Made by a program: the position numbers and the translations under genes. A stretch of DNA of 64,000 bases from Dickeya zeae NCPPB 2538 (lineage in GTDB: Bacteria; Pseudomonadota; Gammaproteobacteria; Enterobacterales; Enterobacteriaceae), in assembly GCF_000406165.1 (NCBI RefSeq), contig NZ_CM001977.1, positions 3,804,808 through 3,868,807 of the forward strand, given 5' to 3'. Below, piece after piece: positions 7,609 through 15,227 of the stretch; the stretch's first letter is position 1, and each line of letters begins with the position of its first letter. The notes beneath the pieces are model-generated. The model had not been told where the DNA came from. It made no database searches and saw nothing but the letters and a program-made list of their open reading frames with translations.

Positions 7609-7710
7609 GTGAAACACACCACCTCTACTTTCGCACTACTAAACAACGCCGCGCTGCTTGACGCGGTCGTCGTCGTGCGCGTGGTGGTCGTGGTCGGCAG
7701 CGCGCCGTAA
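7609..7710 (+). CDS. ivbL: ivbL, ilvBN operon leader peptide (33 aa)
   Basis: Leader peptide for attenuation of ilvBN by charged valine and leucine tRNA. A GTG start at 7609 follows AAGG (7599-7602). The peptide ends ...DAVVVVRVVVVVGSAP, almost identical to the valine-rich tail of E. coli IvbL (AAVVVVRVVVVVGNAP). Nine of its valine codons fall in two runs (4 and 5) split by Arg, and two Leu pairs precede them. The ribosome stalls at these codons when valine or leucine is scarce and prevents the terminator at 7738-7772 from forming. Too short for routine gene calling. Confidence 0.94.
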   Translation: MKHTTSTFALLNNAALLDAVVVVRVVVVVGSAP

Positions 7711-7737
7711 CGGGTTCCGAATCAAACCTAGATTCCC

Positions 7738-7772
7738 AAACCCCGCCGGCGCAAGCCGAGCGGGGTTTCTTT
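7738..7772 (+). terminator. ilvBN attenuator
   Basis: AAACCCCGC (7738-7746) pairs with GCGGGGTTT (7760-7768), with an inner CGGC/GCCG extension, followed by TCTTT. It lies 28 nt after the ivbL stop and 50 nt before ilvB, the standard place for an attenuator. Confidence 0.88.
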
Positions 7773-7822
7773 ATGTCCACCCTCCCCGCTCCTCCTGACC
7801 GGCTCTGATAAAGGATATGACT

Positions 7823-9487
7823 ATGCGTTATACAGGAGCTGAGCTGATTATCCGTCTGCTGGAGCAGCAAGGCATCACCACAGTAAGCGGTATTCCGGGC
7901 GGCGCGGCGCTGCCGTTGTACGATGCGTTGGGAAAGAGCCACATCATTCACCATGTACTCGCCCGCCATGAACAGGGTGCCGGATTCATCGCTCAGGGGA
8001 TGGCGCGCGCCAGCGGTAAAGCCGCAGTGTGTATGGCCTCCAGCGGGCCCGGTGCCACCAACCTGCTGACGGCCATCGCCGATGCCAAGCTCGATTCTAT
8101 TCCACTGGTGTGCATCACCGGTCAGGTGCCTTCCAGCATGATCGGTACCGACGCGTTTCAGGAAGTCGACACCTATGGCATCTCGATCCCGGTGACCAAG
8201 CACAACTATCTGGTGCGCGATATCAGCGAACTGCCACAGGTGATTAACGACGCCTTTCGGCTGGCACAATCCGGCCGTCCTGGCCCGGTCTGGGTGGACA
8301 TCCCTAAAGACGTACAAACCGCGACCATCGAACTGGCAGAGCTGCCTGCACCGGCCACGCTGCCCCCGGCTCCGGCTGTCGATACCCATGCTCTGAACGC
8401 GGCGGCGGCGATGATCAATCAGGCCAAACGCCCGATCCTGTATCTGGGGGGTGGGATCATTAGTGCAGATGCGCATCAGCAAGCCATCGAGCTGGCCGAA
8501 CGTGCCGGGTTACCCACTACCATGACGCTGATGGCGCTGGGGGCAATGCCAGTGGATCACCCGCTGTCGCTCGGGATGCTCGGAATGCATGCCGCCCGCT
8601 ATACCAACATGATCCTGCAACAGTCTGATCTGTTGATCGTACTGGGTGCCCGTTTTGACGATCGCGCTATCGGTAAAGCGGAAGAATTCTGTCCGGATGC
8701 CCGTGTTATCCACATCGATATCGATCCCGCTGAACTCGGTAAGATCCGCCAGCCGCACGTTGCACTTCACGCCGATGTCGCGCAAGCGCTGGAGCAGTTA
8801 CTGCCATTGGTCGAACGCCAGCCCCGTACCGAGTGGCTCGAACAGGTGCGTTCCCTGCAACGTGATTTTCCGTTCAATATGCCAAATACCGACGACCCGC
8901 TCAGCCATTATGGGTTGATCCGCGCGGTGGCGGCGCAACTGGACGACCAGGCCATCATCACCACGGACGTAGGTCAGCACCAGATGTGGGTCGCGCAGGC
9001 GTATCCACTGCGGCGTTCACGCCAATGGCTCACCTCCGGCGGTTTCGGCACCATGGGCTTTGGCGTACCGGCGGCTATTGGCGCGGCGCTGGCGGAACCA
9101 CAACGTACGGTGGTGTGCTTTTCCGGTGACGGCAGCCTGATGATGAATATTCAGGAAATGGCTACTGCGGCGGAAGAGAACCTGAACGTCAAAATCGTCC
9201 TGATGAACAACCAGTCACTGGGGTTGGTGCACCAACAACAGGAACTGTTCTATAAGCAGAACTTCGTCGCATCAGACTACCGTTACCAAACCAACTTTCT
9301 GGCGATCGCCGCCGGATTCGGCTTCGCCACCTGCGATCTGAACGCGGCGGAAGACCCGCAAACCGCCTTGCGCGACGCACTGCAACGCCCCGGCCCGACA
9401 TTGATTCACGCCGCGATTGATATCAACGAAAAAGTGTTCCCGATGGTACCGCCGGGTGCCGCCAATATTGAGATGATTGGAGATTAA
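7823..9487 (+). CDS. ilvB: Acetolactate synthase I, catalytic subunit
   Basis: Thiamine-diphosphate and FAD enzyme joining two pyruvates to acetolactate (valine/leucine) or pyruvate and 2-oxobutyrate (isoleucine). About 554 residues, with the catalytic glutamate in ARHEQGAGF (Glu50), the ThDP/Mg motif GDGSLMMN from about residue 435 and the NN end of that motif. It matches E. coli IlvB closely (GQVPSSMIGTDAFQEVDTYG). An ATG at 7817 lies only 2 nt after AAGG (7811-7814), so the ATG at 7823 with an 8-nt gap is the better start; the difference is two residues. ilvN follows after 3 nt. In E. coli this isozyme is valine-sensitive through IlvN. The ilv block is inserted between thiQ and yabI, neighbours in E. 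coli. Confidence 0.95.
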   Translation: MRYTGAELIIRLLEQQGITTVSGIPGGAALPLYDALGKSHIIHHVLARHEQGAGFIAQGMARASGKAAVCMASSGPGATNLLTAIADAKLDSIPLVCITGQVPSSMIGTDAFQEVDTYGISIPVTKHNYLVRDISELPQVINDAFRLAQSGRPGPVWVDIPKDVQTATIELAELPAPATLPPAPAVDTHALNAAAAMINQAKRPILYLGGGIISADAHQQAIELAERAGLPTTMTLMALGAMPVDHPLSLGMLGMHAARYTNMILQQSDLLIVLGARFDDRAIGKAEEFCPDARVIHIDIDPAELGKIRQPHVALHADVAQALEQLLPLVERQPRTEWLEQVRSLQRDFPFNMPNTDDPLSHYGLIRAVAAQLDDQAIITTDVGQHQMWVAQAYPLRRSRQWLTSGGFGTMGFGVPAAIGAALAEPQRTVVCFSGDGSLMMNIQEMATAAEENLNVKIVLMNNQSLGLVHQQQELFYKQNFVASDYRYQTNFLAIAAGFGFATCDLNAAEDPQTALRDALQRPGPTLIHAAIDINEKVFPMVPPGAANIEMIGD

Positions 9488-9490
9488 ATT

Positions 9491-9784
9491 ATGCAGACTT
9501 CATCGACGACTGCACAGGTCACACTGGAACTCTCAGTACGCAACCACCCAGGCGTGATGTCCCATGTGTGCGGGCTGTTCGCCCGCCGCGCGTTCAACGT
9601 GGAAGGCATCATGTGTATGCCGCTACCCGGCAATGAGCAAAGCCGTATCTGGCTATTAGTGAAAGATGATCACCGCTTACCGCAGATGATAAGCCAGGTA
9701 GAAAAGCTCGAAGACGTATTACAGGTGACCCGCCACGGCGAAGAGATGAAAATCTTTGATCAGGTAGCGGAGTTTTACCGCTAA
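9491..9784 (+). CDS. ilvN: Acetolactate synthase I, regulatory subunit
   Basis: Small regulatory subunit of the IlvBN complex. 97 residues forming an ACT domain (LELSVRNHPGVMSHVCGLFARRAFNVEGI), the fold that binds valine for feedback inhibition and also activates IlvB. Length and sequence match E. coli IlvN. It starts 3 nt after the ilvB stop with the GGAG of the ilvB end as its ribosome site, so the two are translated together. A hairpin follows at 9795-9819. Confidence 0.95.
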   Translation: MQTSSTTAQVTLELSVRNHPGVMSHVCGLFARRAFNVEGIMCMPLPGNEQSRIWLLVKDDHRLPQMISQVEKLEDVLQVTRHGEEMKIFDQVAEFYR

Positions 9785-9794
9785 CCCTCAGAAG

Positions 9795-9819
9795 GCGATA
9801 CCGGGCAAACCGGTATCGC
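9795..9819 (+). terminator. Hairpin after ilvN (probable terminator)
   Basis: GCGATACCGG (9795-9804) pairs perfectly with CCGGTATCGC (9810-9819) around GCAAA. Only scattered T follows (ATCTCCTCACTT), so it is a weak intrinsic terminator at best. It sits between the convergent ilvN and yabI ends. Confidence 0.55.
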
Positions 9820-9845
9820 ATCTCCTCACTTACCGTTTTAAAAAC

Positions 9846-10613
9846 TTACCCATTCAGAATTTGCCACAGCAGGTGTCGATAAACCGGCATCAACGGGTGT
9901 TGCCACAGCTGCCACAGACTGATGACCGCAATAATAGCCGTCAGCGGAGCCAGCCAGCGCAGGCGCGCCAGTGTCAGCCAACCGTTTGGTTCCGCCGTAT
10001 TCCCACGAGGAGCACGCCACCACCGCCATACCAACCAGCCCGCACTCCACAGCAGGACAGCGGTCACCAGCAACAGCCACTTAAAGCTACCGCTGTCAGC
10101 CTGTTTGGGAATATCAATCGCCACACCGGCCAGAATACCGGGCAGCAGATACACCGGAGGCCAGGTAAGACAACCGATGATATTCGGCAGCGCAAAACGC
10201 CGGGGCGATAGCTGCAACATCCCCGCCACCATCGGGATCAGCGGCCGGGTCGGGCCAAAAAACCGGCCAATCAGAATCGTCGCCATACTGTGCTGGTGCA
10301 GCATTTTCTCCGTGCGATACAGGTATGCCCGGTGCTTTTGCAGGAACGACCAGTTATGCAGCTTCTCGTTAAAGTGCCAGCCGATGAAATAGGAAATCCA
10401 GTCCCCCAGCAGACAACCAATGATGCCCATCCCCCAGGCGGGATACAGCCCCATATTACCGCTGCCGATCAAGGTGCCCAGTGACGCCATCATGATTGTG
10501 CCGGGTAACAGCAACCCTACTAACGCCAGTGACTCCAGAAACGCCACCAACAGTACCGCCGTCAGCGAATACGCCAACGATTGAGTGATCAGATGCTCCA
10601 GCCAGGCTTCCAT
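9846..10613 (-). CDS. yabI: DedA-family inner-membrane protein YabI
   Basis: Polytopic inner-membrane protein of the DedA (VTT/SNARE-associated) superfamily, thought to help move lipid carriers and maintain the proton gradient; its exact substrate is not established. 255 residues, matching E. coli YabI in ESLALVGLLLPGT, the GRFFGPTRPLIPMVAGML motif (the family F/GR..PxxR segment) and HPLMPVY near the end. Several membrane segments are visible. It lies opposite ilvN. In E. coli it adjoins thiQ on one side and araC on the other; here ilvBN and the AT-rich island take those places. Confidence 0.9.
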   Translation of the reverse strand: MEAWLEHLITQSLAYSLTAVLLVAFLESLALVGLLLPGTIMMASLGTLIGSGNMGLYPAWGMGIIGCLLGDWISYFIGWHFNEKLHNWSFLQKHRAYLYRTEKMLHQHSMATILIGRFFGPTRPLIPMVAGMLQLSPRRFALPNIIGCLTWPPVYLLPGILAGVAIDIPKQADSGSFKWLLLVTAVLLWSAGWLVWRWWRAPRGNTAEPNGWLTLARLRWLAPLTAIIAVISLWQLWQHPLMPVYRHLLWQILNG

Positions 10614-10827
10614 ACGTCTCTACATTTCTGCTTTTTTATAAACAAAGATAACGGGATGATAGCAGGAAACCGCTGGCGTATGGCAGGAAGGAGTAAAAGT
10701 GCCTCTGGCACGGTACTCATCATCACCGACGCGTCGCTTCCTTGAAGCGGCACTATTTTGTTGTTATAAAAGCAACACTTTAAAGTCGTGAATGGATTTA
10801 CCGATGGAAGAAGCCAGGGAAATACAC

Positions 10828-11400
10828 ATGAAAAAAACAATATATACCTCACTTCTTATAACACTATTGGTCTCAATACCATCCTATGCATCAGTCAGTT
10901 TAACTAAGAATGATGATAAAACCTTATCAAGTGAAGTAATAAAGTCAGGAAATAACAAAGGAATCATTGACATCAATATTCAGGAACATCAGCAGTTTGA
11001 TATTACTGATGATGGAAAATATATAGGAACAATAATACCCGCCAGAGGATTCTATAAAAATTATTATCCACTGTGTTTTATTGGTTGGTCAACTGATAAA
11101 AAAACAATATCAAAAATCATCCCATCAATAGGACAAGGGTATTTTGAACTTTCCCTCTGTTCAAAACTTGATGCAATAGGAAAAATAGAGGAAAAGGGAA
11201 GAACCTTTATTGGCTTTGTATACACTGTAGGGTTGATAGACAGATATTTTCAAAACCACTTCCTCATTGAACTTAATAGAGAAAAAAGAACTATAGAAGA
11301 TAAAAGTCAACTCATTGAAAAATTTCAAAATGATTCAGAAAAAAAGAGCATAGCTGATCTCAAAAATAATATAAAGAAAATCGATGAGGAATTGCAATGA
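10828..11400 (+). CDS. Exported protein of unknown function, intact copy of a tandem pair
   Basis: I do not recognise this family. The 190-residue product has a clear signal peptide (MKKTIYTSLLITLLVSIPSY then AS), so it is probably periplasmic. The ATG at 10828 is preceded by AGGGA (10816-10820); earlier in-frame ATGs lack the signal sequence. Two cysteines (in PLCFIGW and LSLCSKLDAIGKI) are also present in the second copy and could form a disulfide. The C-terminus is Lys/Glu/Asn-rich and likely helical. Codon use is visibly AT-rich compared with the flanking genes, suggesting horizontal acquisition. Its stop overlaps the start of the second copy (ATGA), so the pair was translated together. 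A periplasmic immunity or inhibitor role is possible but unsupported. Confidence 0.7.
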   Translation: MKKTIYTSLLITLLVSIPSYASVSLTKNDDKTLSSEVIKSGNNKGIIDINIQEHQQFDITDDGKYIGTIIPARGFYKNYYPLCFIGWSTDKKTISKIIPSIGQGYFELSLCSKLDAIGKIEEKGRTFIGFVYTVGLIDRYFQNHFLIELNREKRTIEDKSQLIEKFQNDSEKKSIADLKNNIKKIDEELQ

Positions 11401-11954
11401 AGAAAATACTAGCAACAATAACATTGCCGATGTCGCTGCAAGCATACGCATCAATTATATTAACGCCGATTGATGGTAGCCATCTATTATCAACATTATC
11501 GATAAAAGCTCAGCCACTGGAAGTGGAGCAGATATAAATACATAACAGCCAATCTTTTGATGTTATTGAAAACGGTAAATATATAGGTTCACTAATTCCC
11601 GCCGAAGGATATTACAAAAAATACAACCCATTATGCTTTATTGGCTGGTTAACAGATAAAAAAGAAATCAGTAACATTGTACCATCTATTGGTCAGGGAG
11701 ACTTTGAAAACTCAACTTGCCTAAGCCTCGATGCAGTAGGGAAAATTGATGTTAGAGATAAAACATTTATAGGTTTTGTTTATACTATTGGGTTAAGAGA
11801 TAGACGAGCAAAAAATTATTTTTTAATTGAGATCGATAAAGAAAATAGGACAATAATAGATAAAAGCATACTTATCGATAGCCTACAAAATAATGGTAAT
11901 AAGAAAAGCATTACGATGCTCAGAAAATATCTCTCTCAAACTATCTTACGTTAA
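11397..11954 (+). pseudogene. Second copy of the exported paralogue, closed by an in-frame TAA
   Basis: Translation from the ATG at 11397 gives a degenerate signal peptide (MKKILATITLPMSLQAYAS) and stops at TAA 11535-11537. The same frame continues uninterrupted to 11954 and is over half identical to the upstream copy (GKYIG..IPA.G.YK.Y.PLCFIGW, PSIGQG.FE, DAVGKI, FIGFVYTIGL.DR). The TAA falls where the first copy has a Gln codon (INIQEH versus EQI-stop-IH), so one C-to-T change (CAA to TAA) would explain it. No start codon follows before near the C-terminus, so the second half is probably not made. The rest is undecayed, so the loss is recent or the stop is suppressed. Confidence 0.75.
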
Positions 11955-12001
11955 TCTAGACTTATTGGCCAATGATAAAACCAAAAAATAAATGGTGAGA
12001 C

Positions 12002-12378
12002 TCATAAAAAAACCTCAAAGTAAGTGGCATGACCTTCATGATTAACAGAAATCACAATAAATTTACTTTTATCTGGAGACTCCCATACCTCCCGATAACC
12101 ATCATCCATACTTAGTTTAAACTTCAATGAATTAATATACTTTCTTAACATATCAATATCGGTGGTATTTTCAAAATATATCCCTATCACCTGTTTCCCT
12201 GGCCCCTCAGCATCACCGTGTTTAACTTGATAATGTTGGGATATTCTGGGTACATTTTTTATTATTTTCTCAACTAACTCATCGCCTTCAAAACCAATCA
12301 ATGAGGGAATACGTGCATTGGCATTACAGGCACAGATAAAAAAGAAAAAATAATAATCAGCTTATTCAATACCCTCAT
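12002..12378 (-). pseudogene. Small exported protein of unknown function, frameshifted in the signal peptide
   Basis: An intact 99-codon frame (from a TTG at 12301) lacks a proper start. Reading upstream, an ATG at 12378 behind AAGGAT opens MRVLNKLIIIFSF, a signal-peptide start, in a different frame. The downstream frame, extended back, reads FFFFICACNANARIPSLIGF. The two meet within T-runs (ATTATTATTTTTTCTTTTTT on the minus strand), and adding one T gives a 125-residue protein with a normal hydrophobic segment and an ANA cleavage site. So a single base seems missing, by mutation or sequencing error. The family is unknown; it ends HEGHATYFEVFL. AT-rich like its neighbours. Confidence 0.6.
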
Positions 12379-12533
12379 ATCCTTCTTACCACTCTCCTTT
12401 AAATACAGTGATTACTTCATTTCACCCATAAAATCATAACCAGATTAAGATAAATTGAATTATACAACGTAAACCAGATAACCAATACCGACAAGTAGAC
12501 CGCTCCAACGTGTGAGTACGGCAACTGGACAAA

Positions 12534-12553
12534 ACCTGTATGCATATACATAA
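12534..12553. promoter_or_regulatory. Putative LexA box of polB
   Basis: CTGTATGCATATACAT (12536-12551) matches the SOS box CTGTN8ACAG except for the last base, with the usual alternating AT centre. It lies 40 bp before the polB start. polB (dinA) is a LexA-controlled gene in E. coli. Confidence 0.65.
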
Positions 12554-12591
12554 TTTATGCCATTACTCCACTGACCCGCTGACAACACGCC

Positions 12592-14964
12592 ATGACCCTT
12601 TCCCCACCGCGTCAGGGATTTGTACTGACCCGCCACTGGCAAGACATCCCTGCCGGAGTCCAGGTCGAATGCTGGCTGGCAACTGACACTGGCCCCTGTC
12701 GGGTCAGGTTGTCACCGCAACAGGCGGTAGCGTTTGTCCCGATGCGTCATCAGGCACGTATCAGCCAGTTATTAAGTGAAGAAAAGCACTGGCAACTGCG
12801 GCCGCTGGCGTTGAAAAACTTTCACCACGAGCCTCAACTGGGACTCTACTGCCTGCAATATCGCCAGCTGTTGCGATTGGAAAAGAAGCTACAGGAGGCG
12901 GGAATTCCGGTGTACGAAGCGGATATCCGCCCGCCGGAGCGGTTTCTGATGGAGCGTTTTATCACCGCGCCAGTCTGGTTTAGCGGCGAAGAAAGCGCTG
13001 ACGGGCTGATCGATAACGTCAAACTCAAACCGGCCCCTGACTACCGCCCGTCACTCAAAACGGTGTCGCTGGATATCGAAACCAGCCGCCACGGCGAGCT
13101 TTACTGCATCGGTCTGGAAGGGTGCGGCCAGCGTCAGGTATTTATGCTGGGGCCAGAAAATGGCAACAGAGAGGATGCTGGCGACCTGACGCTGGAATAC
13201 GTCGCCAGCCGTCCACAACTGCTGGAAAAACTCAATCAGTGGCTGCACACCTACGATCCGGATGTCATTATCGGCTGGAATCTGGTGCAGTTTGACCTGC
13301 GGGTGCTGCAACAGCACGCCGAGCGTTACCGCATTCCATTACGATTCGGACGCAACAGTCAGGAGCTGGAGTGGCGCGAGCATGGCTATCGACAGGGGCA
13401 TTTTTTCGCCAGCGCGCCGGGCCGGTTGATCGTCGATGGTATCGAAGCACTGAAATCCGCCACCTGGCATTTTGCCTCGTTCAGCCTGGAATTTGTCGCC
13501 CAGTCGCTGCTTGGCGAAGGGAAAGCCAGCGACAATCCTTATCAGCGACTGGAAGAGATCGAGCAGCGTTTTCAGCAAGACAAACCCGCGCTGGCGCGCT
13601 ACAACCTGAAAGACTGCGAGCTGGTGACGCGCATCTTCGAGAAAACCCATTTAATCGCCTTTTTACTGGAGCGGGCGAGCGTCACCGGGCTGGCCGCAGA
13701 CCGCAGCGGCGGCTCGGTAGCGGCATTTACTCACCTCTACCTGCCACGTATGCACCGGGCCGGGTTTGTCGCCCCCAACCTGGGTGAGATCCCGCCGGAA
13801 GCCAGCCCCGGCGGCTACGTGATGGACTCCCGCCCCGGTCTGTACGATTCGGTGCTGGTACTGGACTATAAAAGCCTCTACCCCTCCATCATTCGCACCT
13901 TCCTGATTGACCCGGTCGGGCTTATCACCGGCTTGCAGCAGCCTGATGAACAGCACGCCGTCGAAGGTTTTCGCGGTGCCTGGTTTTCCCGCCGCCAGCA
14001 TTGCCTGCCCGCTATCGTAGAAGAGGTGTGGCACGGGCGTGATCTCGCCAAGCAGGAGAACAATAAACCGCTGTCACAGGCGCTGAAGATCATCATGAAT
14101 GCATTTTATGGCGTACTGGGGTCGAGCGGTTGCCGCTTTTTTGATCCTCGACTGGCGTCGTCGATCACCCTGCGCGGCCATGAGATCATGCGCCAGACCC
14201 GTTCGCTGATTGAAGCCAAAGGTTATCAGGTGATTTATGGCGATACGGATTCGACCTTCGTGTGGCTTAAGCGCGCCCATCGCGCGGACGAAGCGGACGC
14301 CATCGGTCGTGAATTGGTCGCTTATATCAACGACTGGTGGCAACAGCACCTGCATCAGCAACATGGGCTGAACAGCGCGCTGGAGATGGAATACGAAACC
14401 CATTTTCACCGTTTTTTGATGCCCACTATCCGTGGGGCCGAACTGGGCAGCAAAAAACGCTACGCCGGTATGACAATGACGCCACAGGGTGAGCAGATGG
14501 TATTCAAAGGGCTGGAAACGGTACGTTCGGACTGGACACCCCTGGCGCAGCAATTCCAGCAGCAGCTTTATCGGCGTATTTTCCACCGTGAACCGTATCA
14601 GGAATGGGTGCGGGAATACGTGGCTAAAACGATGGAAGGCGAGCATGACGACCTGCTGGTCTACCGCAAACGCCTACGCCATAAACTGAGCGACTATCAA
14701 CGCAATGTACCGCCGCAAGTCCGCGCCGCCAGAATGGCCGACGAGTACAACCGTCAGCATGACCGTCCTTTGCAGTACCAAAGCGGCGGCTGGATAAGCT
14801 ACGTCATCACGGTGAATGGCCCCGAACCGCTGGAGAATCGTCACTCAATGCTGGATTACAATCACTATGTGGAAAAACAGCTGCAACCGGTGGCCGATGC
14901 CATTCTGCCTTTCATTCACGATGATTTTGCTACACTGATTACCGGACAGATGGGGTTATTTTAA
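12592..14964 (+). CDS. polB: DNA polymerase II
   Basis: Family B DNA polymerase with proofreading, used in the SOS response for translesion synthesis and restart at damaged forks. 790 residues. The 3'-5' exonuclease motifs appear as SLDIETSRHGELYCIG, GWNLVQFDLR and YNLKDCELV. Polymerase motifs follow: LDYKSLYPSII, KIIMNAFYGVLG and YGDTDSTFVWL (the YGDTDS catalytic aspartates). It ends MGLF like the E. coli enzyme (QLGLF), where the clamp-binding tail sits. The ATG at 12592 matches the family start (GFVLTRHWQD). Upstream there is a LexA-like box. It borders the AT-rich island where E. coli has araBAD. Confidence 0.96.
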   Translation: MTLSPPRQGFVLTRHWQDIPAGVQVECWLATDTGPCRVRLSPQQAVAFVPMRHQARISQLLSEEKHWQLRPLALKNFHHEPQLGLYCLQYRQLLRLEKKLQEAGIPVYEADIRPPERFLMERFITAPVWFSGEESADGLIDNVKLKPAPDYRPSLKTVSLDIETSRHGELYCIGLEGCGQRQVFMLGPENGNREDAGDLTLEYVASRPQLLEKLNQWLHTYDPDVIIGWNLVQFDLRVLQQHAERYRIPLRFGRNSQELEWREHGYRQGHFFASAPGRLIVDGIEALKSATWHFASFSLEFVAQSLLGEGKASDNPYQRLEEIEQRFQQDKPALARYNLKDCELVTRIFEKTHLIAFLLERASVTGLAADRSGGSVAAFTHLYLPRMHRAGFVAPNLGEIPPEASPGGYVMDSRPGLYDSVLVLDYKSLYPSIIRTFLIDPVGLITGLQQPDEQHAVEGFRGAWFSRRQHCLPAIVEEVWHGRDLAKQENNKPLSQALKIIMNAFYGVLGSSGCRFFDPRLASSITLRGHEIMRQTRSLIEAKGYQVIYGDTDSTFVWLKRAHRADEADAIGRELVAYINDWWQQHLHQQHGLNSALEMEYETHFHRFLMPTIRGAELGSKKRYAGMTMTPQGEQMVFKGLETVRSDWTPLAQQFQQQLYRRIFHREPYQEWVREYVAKTMEGEHDDLLVYRKRLRHKLSDYQRNVPPQVRAARMADEYNRQHDRPLQYQSGGWISYVITVNGPEPLENRHSMLDYNHYVEKQLQPVADAILPFIHDDFATLITGQMGLF

Positions 14965-15227
14965 CAATCCGATGGTGCCTGACAGGTGACGAACAGGCCG
15001 CCATCCAGTACCATAGCGCCCTTTCAAAAATATCAGGCGTGGGTCCACGTCTGTCAGTTAGACAACGGTCAATTACATCCGGGGCGCTTCCCCCATACCC
15101 GCATCACACAGGCTGTGCACGATAGCATCTCTGTCGCGCAGGGCGGGTAAGGTATTGCCGTACGCAGGGGTCGGCAGCCTCCTGTTCAGACATTCTCCGA
15201 CAACGACGAGTATCGAGCTTAGAATTT

